Assembly: GCA_014728955.1 (NCBI GenBank)
Contig: WJKT01000012.1
Span: 1-10,397, forward strand
Reading direction: 5' to 3'
Length of the DNA: 10,397 bases
Source of the DNA: Candidatus Peregrinibacteria bacterium
Lineage (GTDB): Bacteria; Patescibacteriota; Gracilibacteria; UBA1369; PNNO01
Shown here: positions 1 to 9,500 of the stretch, in pieces
Numbering within the stretch: position 1 is the stretch's first letter
Layout: each line of letters begins with the position of its first letter
Position numbers and translations under genes: made by a program
Notes under the pieces: generated by a model
The model's input: only the letters and a program-made list of their open reading frames with translations
Databases searched by the model: none
What the model was told of the DNA's origin: nothing

Positions 1-52
1 CGAAATTAATTTCAATGTTGCCATGAACTCGTATTTTCGTAAAACATCATAA
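1..52 (+). CDS. Possible C-terminal tail of an upstream gene (partial)
   Basis: One frame is open from the left edge (codons from base 2) to a TAA at 50-52 and reads EINFNVAMNSYFRKTS before the stop. The other two + frames stop earlier, at 7-9 and 24-26. The fragment is too short to identify. It is in the same frame as the PilB-like gene that starts 15 bases after the stop. It could therefore be the end of a separate upstream pilus gene, the end of a detached PilB N-terminal domain, or non-coding sequence. No homology is claimed. Confidence 0.25.
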   Translation, partial: EINFNVAMNSYFRKTS

Positions 53-67
53 ATATTACTACGCCTT

Positions 68-1318
68 ATGGCATCAGAAAAACTACAACTCTTACAAAAA
101 GCAATTTTAGGCGGAAACATACCGCAATTAGTACTTAACACCATAAGTTACGCACTTGATCTTAGATCGAGTGATATTCATATCGAACCACTCGAAAACA
201 CTGTTCGGGTTCGTTACCGTGTAGATGGTGTATGTCGAAAGATCGTTGAATATCCAACCAATATTCATCCGGCAGTAGTTTCAAGAATTAAGATCATGTC
301 GAATTTAAAAATCGATGAACAACGAATTCCGCAAGATGGACGTAGTACGGTAACCACACGAGACGGCAGAGAAATGGATCTTCGTGTTTCCACCCTGCCA
401 ACAGTCAACGGAGAAAAAATTGTAATGCGTATTCAGGACAAGTCCAGAGAAATCCCCGATCTTCCGGGGCTCGGCTTACAAGGAAACAGTTTGAAGTTTA
501 TCGAAGAATCAATTCAATCACCAAACGGTATTATTTTAAACACCGGACCTACGGGATCAGGTAAAACCACTACTCTTTATTCATGTCTCAACAGGTTAAA
601 CAAAGTTGATGTAAATATTATGACTATTGAAGATCCGGTGGAAATCCAAGTAGACGGACTCAATCAAAGTCAGGTTCATCCCGATATCAATTATACCTTT
701 GCCTTTGGTATGCGTACCGGTTTACGTCAGGATCCGGATATTATTATGGTAGGTGAGATCCGTGACAAAGAAACAGTTGATACCGCTATTGAAGCATCAC
801 TTACCGGACATTTAGTATTTTCAACAGTGCATACCAACAGTGCCGTTGAAACTCTTACACGTATTGATAACATGGGAGTTCAACCGTTTCTGATGGCCTC
901 CACTATTGAATGTATTATCGCTCAACGTCTTGTCAGGCGTGTTTGTGAGCATTGTAAAGTTGAGGATCCGGATGTTGATCCACATTTAAAAGAACATATT
1001 AAAAAAGTTGCCGAAGATATTCACCCGGGAGAAGGACTGGATCCCGCACTTATCGAGAATCTAACCTTCTATAAAGGACAAGGGTGCGAACAATGTGATA
1101 ATACCGGATACAAAGGGCGAACAGGTCTTTATGAAGTAATGAAAATGAACAATAAACTCAGAAAAGCCATTTTACGACGTGCGGACACCCTCGAAATTGA
1201 AGATATCGCTATGAAATCAGGCATGGTTACATTGGAACAAGCAGGTGTTATTCAAGCATTAAAAGGGCAAACAAGCATCGATGAAGTATATCGTGTAGCA
1301 CGCAAAATGGAAGATTAA
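68..1318 (+). CDS. pilB: PilB/GspE-type pilus assembly ATPase, lacking N1 domain
   Basis: Hexameric secretion ATPase (GspE/PilB family) that powers polymerisation of type IV pili or pseudopili from the cytoplasmic face by ATP hydrolysis. The 416 residues show the N2 domain (about 15-125, with SSDIHIEP at 34-41) and the RecA-like motor. Walker A is GPTGSGKT at 160-167. The Asp box TIEDPVE lies at 186-192, Walker B around 221-233 (QDPDIIMVGEIRD), and the His box around 246-257 (TGHLVFSTVHTN). A tetracysteine zinc site is formed by C293/C296 and C340/C343. All catalytic motifs are intact. Typical PilB proteins are about 560 residues; here the N1 (MshEN-like) domain is missing. An in-frame TAA at 50-52 excludes an earlier start. 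There is no Shine-Dalgarno sequence. PilC follows after 11 bases, so co-transcription is likely. An extension rather than a retraction (PilT) ATPase is favoured by the zinc site, the N2 domain and the pilC neighbour. A GspE of a type II-like system cannot be excluded. Confidence 0.95.
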   Translation: MASEKLQLLQKAILGGNIPQLVLNTISYALDLRSSDIHIEPLENTVRVRYRVDGVCRKIVEYPTNIHPAVVSRIKIMSNLKIDEQRIPQDGRSTVTTRDGREMDLRVSTLPTVNGEKIVMRIQDKSREIPDLPGLGLQGNSLKFIEESIQSPNGIILNTGPTGSGKTTTLYSCLNRLNKVDVNIMTIEDPVEIQVDGLNQSQVHPDINYTFAFGMRTGLRQDPDIIMVGEIRDKETVDTAIEASLTGHLVFSTVHTNSAVETLTRIDNMGVQPFLMASTIECIIAQRLVRRVCEHCKVEDPDVDPHLKEHIKKVAEDIHPGEGLDPALIENLTFYKGQGCEQCDNTGYKGRTGLYEVMKMNNKLRKAILRRADTLEIEDIAMKSGMVTLEQAGVIQALKGQTSIDEVYRVARKMED

Positions 1319-1329
1319 CTATCTATTGC

Positions 1330-2610
1330 ATGAAAAAAGCTAAAGATTTCGCACAAGAAACAGCCGGAGAATCTTTTGAGCTCAATAAAGCTCGAAAAAA
1401 TGAAGCTGACTCGACAAAACAACCGTCGGAAGAAGAAAAAATCGTACTTTCAATCGGGCAAAGTAAAGAAAAAGTAAAACTCAAAAAAGGTGCACAGGTA
1501 AGTAAAACCGGCAACTTTTTTATTGATACCTATACAAAGCTCAACCGAGCTGTTGTTAAAATGAACAAGGTGAAAACGCAGGAGAAAGCCATTTTCTTTA
1601 GATTACTGGCAGTCATGGTTGATGCCGGCATCCCGATTATTCAATCACTCGAAACACTCGCGACGCAAAACAAGAAAAATCCTAAATTTCAAGGTGTTAT
1701 CAGTGATATGGCGCGCAATGTCGAACAAGGAGAAAGTCTTTCCGGATCTATGGAACAACATACGAAAGTATTTAATGAATCCGAAATCGGTATGATACGA
1801 AGTGGTGAAGTATCCGGTCATTTAAATAATATTTTACGTGACTTGGCTAAACAAACAGAAAAAAACGCACAAACTCTATCGAAAGTAAAAGGAGCATTAA
1901 CCTATCCCGCTGTCGTATTGGGCATATTATTTATCGTGCTCTTTTTAATGATGACCATGGTAATACCGAATATAACCACGCTATTCACTCAAACAGGATC
2001 CGACCTGCCAACCATTACACGTGTTGTTATTGGTATGAGTACGTTTATGCGTGAGAAATCTTATATTATACTGGGGTCAATTGCCGGTATAGGAGCCTTA
2101 TTTGTTGCATGGAAACGAACAAAAAACGGACGATTTTACTGGCATTCTTTTCTTTTACATATGCCTATTTTCGGCAATTTATTAAAAAAATCAACACTCT
2201 CTCAATTTTCACGTACGCTCGGAAATCTTTTAAATGCGGGCGTAACGATCAATCAATCGCTCGGTATTATTTCAAATGCCATGAAAAACGAAGTCTACAA
2301 GAGAAAAATCAAACTTGCCGGCGACGATATCCGCGGCGGAATACCTCTTGCCGAAACACTACGAAACAGTAAATATTTTCCGGTTATGCTGGTAAACATG
2401 ATAGAAATCGGGGAGCAAACCGCACAACTTGAAAGTGTTACCAAACGTATTGCCGACTTTTATGACGAACAAGTTGATGATGCTGTCAAAAGTCTTACCA
2501 AGGTAATTGAACCGGTCATTATGGTTTTTGTCGGGGTAGCTGTTGGTGGTCTTGTTGCAGCCATTATGTTGCCAATCATGTCTCTGGCGGACATTGCAGG
2601 CGGCATATAA
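1330..2610 (+). CDS. pilC: PilC/GspF-type inner-membrane platform protein
   Basis: Polytopic platform protein that couples the assembly ATPase to insertion of pilin subunits into the growing fibre. Its 426 residues contain two copies of the T2SF fold. The first (about 85-210) carries the signature around MIRSGEVSGHL (155-165). The second (about 288-412) carries the related but degenerate MIEIGEQTAQL (357-367). Hydrophobic segments lie near 193-214, 246-261 and 394-416, the usual three-helix topology. About 80 N-terminal residues before the first domain are highly charged and rich in Lys and Glu, longer than in many PilC proteins; they are probably cytoplasmic and could contact PilB. The ATG at 1330 gives a full-length family member. 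A methionine further in (M77) could be an internal start but would remove the charged extension. There is no Shine-Dalgarno motif in the 11-base gap after pilB. The stop is TAA, directly followed by the promoter-like element of the pilin gene. Confidence 0.94.
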   Translation: MKKAKDFAQETAGESFELNKARKNEADSTKQPSEEEKIVLSIGQSKEKVKLKKGAQVSKTGNFFIDTYTKLNRAVVKMNKVKTQEKAIFFRLLAVMVDAGIPIIQSLETLATQNKKNPKFQGVISDMARNVEQGESLSGSMEQHTKVFNESEIGMIRSGEVSGHLNNILRDLAKQTEKNAQTLSKVKGALTYPAVVLGILFIVLFLMMTMVIPNITTLFTQTGSDLPTITRVVIGMSTFMREKSYIILGSIAGIGALFVAWKRTKNGRFYWHSFLLHMPIFGNLLKKSTLSQFSRTLGNLLNAGVTINQSLGIISNAMKNEVYKRKIKLAGDDIRGGIPLAETLRNSKYFPVMLVNMIEIGEQTAQLESVTKRIADFYDEQVDDAVKSLTKVIEPVIMVFVGVAVGGLVAAIMLPIMSLADIAGGI

Positions 2611-2613
2611 AAT

Positions 2614-2643
2614 TTGTCTTATATTGACCCTTTGCTGTATAAT
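2614..2643 (+). promoter_or_regulatory. Sigma70-like promoter of the prepilin gene
   Basis: A -35-like TTGTCT (2614-2619) and a perfect -10 TATAAT (2638-2643) are separated by 18 bases. The -35 begins only four bases after the pilC stop. Transcription would start near 2649-2651, leaving a leader of about 55 bases. Having its own promoter would let the pilin be made in excess of the motor and platform, as expected for a structural subunit. A second TTG (TTGACC, 2624-2629) is only 8 bases from the -10 and is not a usable -35. Not experimentally supported. Confidence 0.6.
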
Positions 2644-2650
2644 CAATAAT

Positions 2651-2671
2651 TGGTGGGTGCTACACCTATCA
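2651..2671 (+). promoter_or_regulatory. Predicted hairpin at the 5' end of the pilin mRNA
   Basis: Bases 2651-2659 pair with 2663-2671 as a nine-base-pair RNA stem with a CTA loop. Two of the pairs are G·U, so the structure is good only in the + strand RNA. It begins almost exactly at the start predicted from the TATAAT at 2638. A 5'-terminal stem-loop could stabilise the pilin message. It lacks a following U-tract, so it is not a convincing terminator for pilBC. A perfect ten-base palindrome, CTTTTAAAAG (2677-2686), follows within the same leader; its role is unknown. Confidence 0.45.
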
Positions 2672-2705
2672 TATTACTTTTAAAAGCCCTTTAACCTCTA
2701 AACTC

Positions 2706-3224
2706 ATGAGAAACAAAAAAGGTTTTACGCTGATCGAATTGCTTATTGTAATTGCGATCATCGGTATCCTTTCAGCGGCCCTGTTACCGACCATTCTTAA
2801 TGCACCGGCTCGTGGCCGTGATGCTGCAAGACAAGGTCATCTTAATTCAATTGTTGCCGCATTAGAAACCTATAATTCAGATTTTGGCAAATATCCAAGT
2901 ACATCCGGGTGCGTAGGGTCAGAAACTGTATTTGCTGATGACGATGGCGATAACGTCCTTAATAATTATTTCGCCGGGGGAACCCCACCTACAGATCCGT
3001 CGGGAGGACGAACACTTACCACCGACCCCGGCAACTGCGCAGCAGATGGACAATATTATTATGGTTATGTTGGTGAAGTTGGTGTAGCCGAATACGTACT
3101 GGGAACCGTCATGGAAGTCGAACAAAACAATAATTCGGACACGAATCCAGCTGAGGTTGATGAGACCAGCACAGGCATTCTCGATTGTACTGATGAGTGT
3201 GAATTCTACGTTCTCGTTCAGTAA
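2706..3224 (+). CDS. Type IV prepilin / GspG-like pseudopilin
   Basis: Structural subunit of a type IV pilus or pseudopilus, inserted in the inner membrane and processed by a PilD-type prepilin peptidase. The 172-residue protein starts with a short basic leader, MRNKKG, then FTLIELLIVIAIIGILSAAL. Cleavage is predicted after G6, leaving F1 and the conserved E5 of the mature pilin. The alpha1 helix continues through RGRDAARQGHLNSIVAALET (36-55), a pattern common in pilins of Candidate Phyla Radiation bacteria. The segment GTPPTDPSGG (92-101) resembles the loop of GspG-type major pseudopilins. Cysteines 69, 111, 161 and 165 could form two disulfides. An acidic patch, ADDDGDN (77-83), may bind calcium. 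There is no Shine-Dalgarno sequence; the leader before ATG is pyrimidine-rich. The gene has its own promoter-like element and a strong terminator, forming a single-gene unit behind pilBC. Whether it is the major or a minor subunit cannot be decided here. Confidence 0.92.
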   Translation: MRNKKGFTLIELLIVIAIIGILSAALLPTILNAPARGRDAARQGHLNSIVAALETYNSDFGKYPSTSGCVGSETVFADDDGDNVLNNYFAGGTPPTDPSGGRTLTTDPGNCAADGQYYYGYVGEVGVAEYVLGTVMEVEQNNNSDTNPAEVDETSTGILDCTDECEFYVLVQ

Positions 3225-3237
3225 GCAAACATAAAGT

Positions 3238-3282
3238 AAAAGCCGATTTTATATTTGTAGACACTTAAAATCGGCTTTTTTT
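3238..3282 (+). terminator. Rho-independent terminator after the prepilin gene
   Basis: A perfect 14-base-pair inverted repeat, AAAAGCCGATTTTA (3238-3251) with TAAAATCGGCTTTT (3266-3279), encloses a 14-base loop and ends in a run of seven T (3276-3282). It lies 13 bases after the pilin TAA. It should separate the pilus genes from the giant gene downstream. The A-run on its left side means it could also end transcription from the opposite strand, although no gene is seen there. Confidence 0.9.
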
Positions 3283-3380
3283 ATACCTCTATAATCCCGG
3301 GTCCGAGACAAGACAAGCAAGAATCAAAAAACTTTTCTTTTTTCTGGCAACTTCTTTTGCAATCCGGAGCAGCGCTTAAA

Positions 3381-3410
3381 CTGTCTTTTTTGGCTTATTT
3401 GTGCTAAAAT
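3381..3410 (+). promoter_or_regulatory. Promoter-like element upstream of the giant surface-protein gene
   Basis: An extended -10, TGC followed by TAAAAT (3402-3410), lies 18 bases after CTGTCT (3381-3386), a weak -35. The start would be near 3417, about 25 bases before the ATG at 3442. The layout (TGTCTT start, 18-base spacer, -10) resembles the prepilin promoter. The rest of the gap between the terminator and this element (3283-3380) is T- and A-rich with no recognisable gene or repeat. Confidence 0.5.
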
Positions 3411-3441
3411 ATATAGATTAATATAACGAGTATACACACGC

Positions 3442-3546
3442 ATGAAACACCGTCACTTTTACAAAAAATTGCAACGATTTCTGTGCGGGATGCTGATTCC
3501 TATGCTTCTTGCAAGTCAGCTTGCTATCCCCTCAACCGTGCACGCT
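3442..3546 (+). other. Sec signal peptide of the giant protein
   Basis: A basic n-region (KHRHFYKKLQR, residues 2-12) is followed by the hydrophobic FLCGMLIPMLLASQLAI and an A-x-A-like site, VHA before Q36. Signal peptidase I cleavage is predicted after A35. The cysteine at 15 lies inside the hydrophobic core and not in a lipobox at the cleavage site, so a lipoprotein is unlikely. Confidence 0.85.
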
Positions 3547-6500
3547 CAATTTGGCAATCAAGAAAATCCCCCTAAACAGGTAACGTCCCTTATTGCTATT
3601 GTTGTTGATGACTCATTGCTTAACGACAACACCCCTTACGAAGGGTTAACGGCCGATTATCCGGATGAGCTTGAGGCACAAACTCTTCGAAATCGTGTCT
3701 ATCGTTTTGCTCGTGACACACAAATGACCGATCCTTTTACAAAATCTGTCATTCTTCGTGTTAACGAAAATCATAAGCCGCACGATATAGCACAAGCTTT
3801 AGAAACACTTTATTTCAAAGGTGACCAAGCGGAAGAAACAGCCAGTCAGCTTGAAGGCGTTATTGTATTAGGAGATGTTCCCTTGCCCGTTGTCAATAAA
3901 AATGGTTTTCGTTTTGTCAGTATGCTTCCTTATAGCGACTTTGTCGAGCCCGCTTATGTATATAATCAAGCAACGCGGGAATTTGGATATGATCAAGACA
4001 CGATTAATCCTGAAATTGAAACATGGCACGGTGTTATTAAATCTCCATCAGCCGAGGCAGATGCAGGTTTTGATTATGCTTCTTATTTTGATAAGAACCA
4101 TTTGTTTCATCAAGGACATCCGGACTTTAACACATTCGAACAAGAGGTACTTTTTGCCGATATGATTTGGGAACAAGAAATGTATGACGAAGCAATGGGC
4201 ACGCGCTACGATAACTATATAGAATTTATGGAAGATATAGCTTATCGACGTTTTTCAAAAACATTAATTGAAGAAATCATCGGAGAGCCTGAAAACAAAG
4301 GTGATCTTATTGATAACGATTTGGATGGTTTTATAGATGAAGATATGCCCGACGGCATAGATAACGATAATGACGGAACAATAGATGAAGATGGAGGGAC
4401 CAGTCTTGAAAGTCTTAACAGTCCCGATACCTTTGATGGTGTTCCGGATGCTCACAGCAAGATTATTCTCATGTCATATGTTGCCAAATTTAATGAACTT
4501 TTTAAAAATTATTTACAAAAAGCTAATGATTTAATTCGCGGTACGGGAAGATATGAAGAATATGACTCACTGGTAGAACTTATCACCATTAAAGATCTGC
4601 ATACACAGGAATATCTTCGTATGGTAAACGATGCGGTTGAACGACGTGTAGATGATATCGTAACGCCACTACAAGGAACAATCCCTATTATTGAAACAGC
4701 AACCATAGGAGGAACCGTAACCTATGATGACGATACAACCGCCAGTCTCATTTCATGGAACTTTACAAATAACAATATTCAGTCGTATAACGATCCCGTA
4801 CTGGGGACATATGATACCGTCTATTACTACGGAAAAGCTGCTCCGGCATTAACATCCGCCGAAGAATGCACCCTGTACAGAGGCAACGCCCAACTAAACA
4901 GATTATATAATAGCGAAACTGCAGACGATCACAGTAGTGCGGAAGATTATGGATATTGCTATGGAGCAAACGCGGAAACTCCCGAACGATGCTTTCCCGA
5001 TATTGCCACTAAATGGTTATTTGATGAAGACGGTGCTATGGCCCAAGACAACATTTCACCATATGCTCATGGCATTGGAGGGTGTTACGATTTTCGTGAA
5101 ACATCGCGATTTAACACCTATTTGAGTGAAGTAGCAAGTTATATACTTGCCCTTAGTCTCGCTTCAACAGAAGAACAAAAAGATGCCATCCCTCTTCCGG
5201 GATCAAAATATAGACCGGCTGAAAATATAATCTTACTGGGAAGCCCTTCGGTTTCGTTAAAAGATATTCTGGATATGTATGGTGGTTTTGATGGGAAAGA
5301 TAACGACATGGATGGCGATATTGATGAAGCCGACGAATATAATCTTGATTATAAAATCAATGCTGAAGATCCTTATGAAATCGGTTACCGCTTATTGGGG
5401 AATAGAAAAAATTTCTTTGTTATCAATAATCCCCCACTAGCTGGTATTAAAAAAATTGAGTTACAGATAACGCAACAACCAACTGATTTCAATCAGGGTA
5501 TTGATAGCATTACGTATCACAAAGAGCCTACAACAGAAACCATACAGCACCATCTTGAAAAAGGAACAATCGATTCACTTCCTGTAGATGATCCACGGTA
5601 TGTTTCATTCGTAGATCAAAACGGTATCTATCATGAGATCATCTATCCAAACACTTTTGAGGCAAGCAGTGTTGCAGATTACCTTCAACAACTTGAAGAA
5701 CTTGAACAGTACTTAATGCAACTTCCCGGGGCAAACGCTTCTACTATAGAAGGAGCTTTGCAAGAAGTTTTGGAAGCGGAAGAAACCGAATATATTGATT
5801 CTGAAAAACAAATACTGGATGTCACAAATTATGAAACCGCCCGAGATGTCATATGGTGGAAGAACGCATCAATCGACAAGAAACATGCTTATGCCTTTAA
5901 TCGGTATCTTGACAGTTCGTATACCACCCATGCAGGTGATAATGAAAACGGCTATGAATATTTCTACTTTACCGCTGACGGAAAACCTGACGAGGTGCAT
6001 TTTGCACTTAATGAGGATCCAACTATTGTTGAACAAGACCCTGAATGGCTGGACCCCGAATCACAACTTGATCCCGCACTTGAAGAAACTATGGAAGATG
6101 ATGATAACGATAGCGATGCGCTGTCGGAAGCGATTCCTCTTGCCGAGTGGGTAGTGTATCTTGTGGAGTATTTAACCGAACTCAGCTCATTACCTGAAGG
6201 TCTCAGTTTTCAACCCGCATGCGGAGACGAACAAAATAACATCGTCAATGCTATTGAGAACCTCACGGAAAACGAACGGAAAGACCTCTTTGGCGATGCC
6301 AATCAAAACGGCATCCCTGATGGTGCGGAAAATACTACCTCATTAAACTTACGTTTTGAAGACGCAGCTCCGATGATTCTTACCGGCAGCACAGAAACAT
6401 ATAAACTCTATGCCGAAGCACGGGATACAACAAATACACCAAATTATTTTGATTCCTATACGGAGCTATATCTTGTTCTTTCAGATAATGAGTCTCCAAA

Positions 6501-9500
6501 AGCACAAATTTATGGACAAGACAGTCTTAAAATGGTGAATGGACAAGCAGTATTTACCATTAAAGCAACTGATATCCCCGGTGATTTTACCGCTCGCGTT
6601 GTCAGTACCAATACGGAAGAAACAATTACTTCCAATGTACTGACCATCACCAGCGAAGCACGTAAAATACGACTATTAACGTATGAAACACAACTATTCG
6701 AACCACCTTCATACGAAGAAGAAATACTAAAAGATTATCTTGTCTTGAACGACAACGAAGAAACAATCGCCAGTATTGATGCAGACCTCGGGACTATAAC
6801 CATTATTGATCCGGCATATGAAATTGCCGTTTTTGAATCAACCGCAAAACAGCCAATGCGTATAGCGGTTATTGAAATTCAATCCGGCAGTCCTCTTGCA
6901 AGCGTCTCTCTTATACCGCAATTCCCAAATGAACAAACCGTGACCATTCGAGACACGGCATTTACCAATCAAGATATGACGTCTCTTGAAGGAATGCAGG
7001 TGTACGACGTTAACGACAGTGATAATATCGATCTTGTTAAAGATACCAATGCCGTCTATGTAACCGATCATCGCTCTGCATATACAAAGCGTATAGCAAA
7101 AATAACACCACAAGGAGATATCTTTTTAGGTGATGAATTCTTTATTGATCTTGTATATGAAGATACAAAAGACACACCGTATATCTTTGCTATTGAAGAT
7201 TCTGCCGGCACCGACATCGCTCATGTTGGCATCGGTTATCAGTTGGGCTCAATAACCACTCATGACAATCTCATAAGCAATATAACCAATATTATAAACC
7301 GCGTTGTTGAAACCGCCTATGCACAAAGTACGCCGGAAAACGACACGGACAATGATGGCTTAAATGACTTGGAAGAGCTTATTATAAACACAAATCGTAT
7401 TGACAAAGACACCGACAACGATGCATTTAACGATGGAGAAGAGATCATGTATGGGTATGATCCGCTCAAAAAGGACACCCGTTTATTTACCGATCTTGAT
7501 CCGCAAGATCCTTCGTATGAAGCGTTTACCACTTTACTGCTTCGGGGTATTATCAAACAACATCCCGACAACAAGGTTCGTCCTCAAGACAACATTACTC
7601 GAGAAGAATTTGTCCAAATGGTTCTTGGTATTACCTGTACTAACTGCAGCTCTTTTTCCGAGCAGACAAAAGAAACCGTAGACAGCACCTATAATCAAGA
7701 TTCCTTTCCGGATGACGACATTGATCCACGTTACGAATACTGTATCAAAGAAGCAAAGAATACAGGCGTTGTAAGCGGTTATGAGGGTGGACAAGACCTC
7801 GGATTTTTCAAACCGAAATACAATATTAGCAGAGCAGAAGCTACAAAAGTAATTCTTGAAGCAGCCAATATCGACTCTGATCAATATATTCGAATTGATC
7901 AACCATGGTACTACCGATACGTCATGGCGGCACAGGAACATAATATTTACCCTCACGCTCTCCCTCAAGAAGATGTTGCCACATGGATTCAGTCACCCAT
8001 AACCAGAGCGGAATTTGCCATGATGGTACAAAATGCCATTCAATCGTTTGATTGTTATGTCGTTGATGATGACAGTGACGGGTTACCAAACAATTTTGAA
8101 AACTATCAATACAATACCGACCCGAACAGTCGCGACACAGATGGTGGCGGACTTAATGATCTGGACGAAATATTGAGGAATAAGAATCCTTTTGATCCTT
8201 CGGATGACTTGTTGCTTGATGATGACAATGATGGAATGACAAATCAATGGGAAGAACAATATAATCTTGATCCGTATAATCCTGAAGATGCCTTTTTTGA
8301 CGATGATAATGACGGACTTATACATCGAGAAGAATTCAATAATGAAACCAATCCGCTTAATCCGGATACGGATGAAGGCGGCGTTAATGATGGAGACGAA
8401 GTACTGCTCCAAGCAACCGATCCCCTGGACCCTTCAGATGATCGCAACACACCTTCGTTACAGTCGGGCATACATGCATTTGGCACAATCATACAGGACA
8501 CGGCATATCGAATTGTTGAAGAAGGTGAAGCCAAAGAGGTACCAAAGTACATAAACAGTCTTCCGGCAGATGGAGAAAGTGCTTTATTTCTTGTTGCGGA
8601 AATACTCGATGAAAACGGTGATATCAATACAAATGATTCCGATAGCACCATACAATTCAGCATTGAAGATTCATCCACCACAGCAGTGGATATTGAGCAA
8701 ACGCAAGTAAAAACACAGGAAGGCGTTGCACTGACGCAATTTTTCTCAACAACAACCGCAGGATTAGTTGATATTACGGCTCAGCGGATAGGTGCACCCC
8801 TTCCAACCGAATCTCATCAAGTATTTGTTGAGCCACTCGATCCCGTACACCTTTCAGTGGAGGCACAATCCCCTGTTATTAAAGCGGGCGGGCTTTCTAA
8901 AACGCCAATCACCATAACGCTAAAAGATAAATATGATAACATAGTCAATAATGACTTTTACGAAATAACTGTCTGGCATGACGGACCCGGAAGACTTGAT
9001 CAACAAGCCGATACAAAGAAAGACGAAGACGGAATTCAACTGCAATCATTTGAAGGAGTTTTCCATGTCGACTTATATTCGGCAAAGCAGCCGGGATCCA
9101 TACTTGTTCACGCACAAGTCAACGACCTCTATAATTCGACAACAGTCAATTCGCTTGAAGATATTCAACTAGAACTCTCAGCCGACAAAGAAGTTCTTCA
9201 GGCAAATGGTGAAGACATAACCACTATTACAGCACGGGCTGTGGATACAGAAGGAAAACGTATTGAGCAATTCAATCAACCGATAACATTCGATCATGAA
9301 AGTAAAGCTGTCGGAGACTTTATTGGAGACAAAACAGTTGTTATGAAAGAAGGACGCGCCTCTATTGAATTTGTTTCATCCACAAAAAAAGGTCCGCTGG
9401 AAATAACCGCTTCGGCACCGGGCATTGATCCCGGAACACATGCCATTACCATGCATGCAAACACACCAATACAATTACGTTTGCACCCGGAGGCCGATAC

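Noticed and set aside
2624..2643. TTGACC as the -35 of the pilin promoter
   Set aside because: Only 8 bases separate it from TATAAT, too short for sigma70. TTGTCT at 2614 has a workable 18-base spacing.
3875..4165. 96-residue + frame starting with a signal-peptide-like hydrophobic stretch
   Set aside because: It is out of frame within the giant gene, which reads continuously through it with a sensible protein. It has no separate promoter or start signal.
5795..6154. 119-residue Met/Lys-rich + frame
   Set aside because: It overlaps the giant gene in another frame. The repeated Met and Lys residues come from shifted GAT/GAA codons, not from a real protein.
7534..7968. 144-residue minus-strand frame opposite the SLH region
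   Set aside because: It lies fully inside the giant + strand gene, where SLH motifs are unambiguous. Its translation is Cys/Phe/Val-rich, typical of a shadow frame, with no domain signal.
8065..8442. DNA-level tandem repeat or CRISPR-like array
   Set aside because: The periodicity is in the encoded Asp-rich peptide loops. The DNA repeats are imperfect, unequal in spacing and in frame, with no conserved palindromic units.
8244..8681. 145-residue minus-strand Ser-rich frame
   Set aside because: It is antisense to the Asp-rich TSP3 repeats. GAT/GAC/GAA-rich coding produces Ser-rich and Ile/Val-rich frames on the other strand, so this is a composition artefact.
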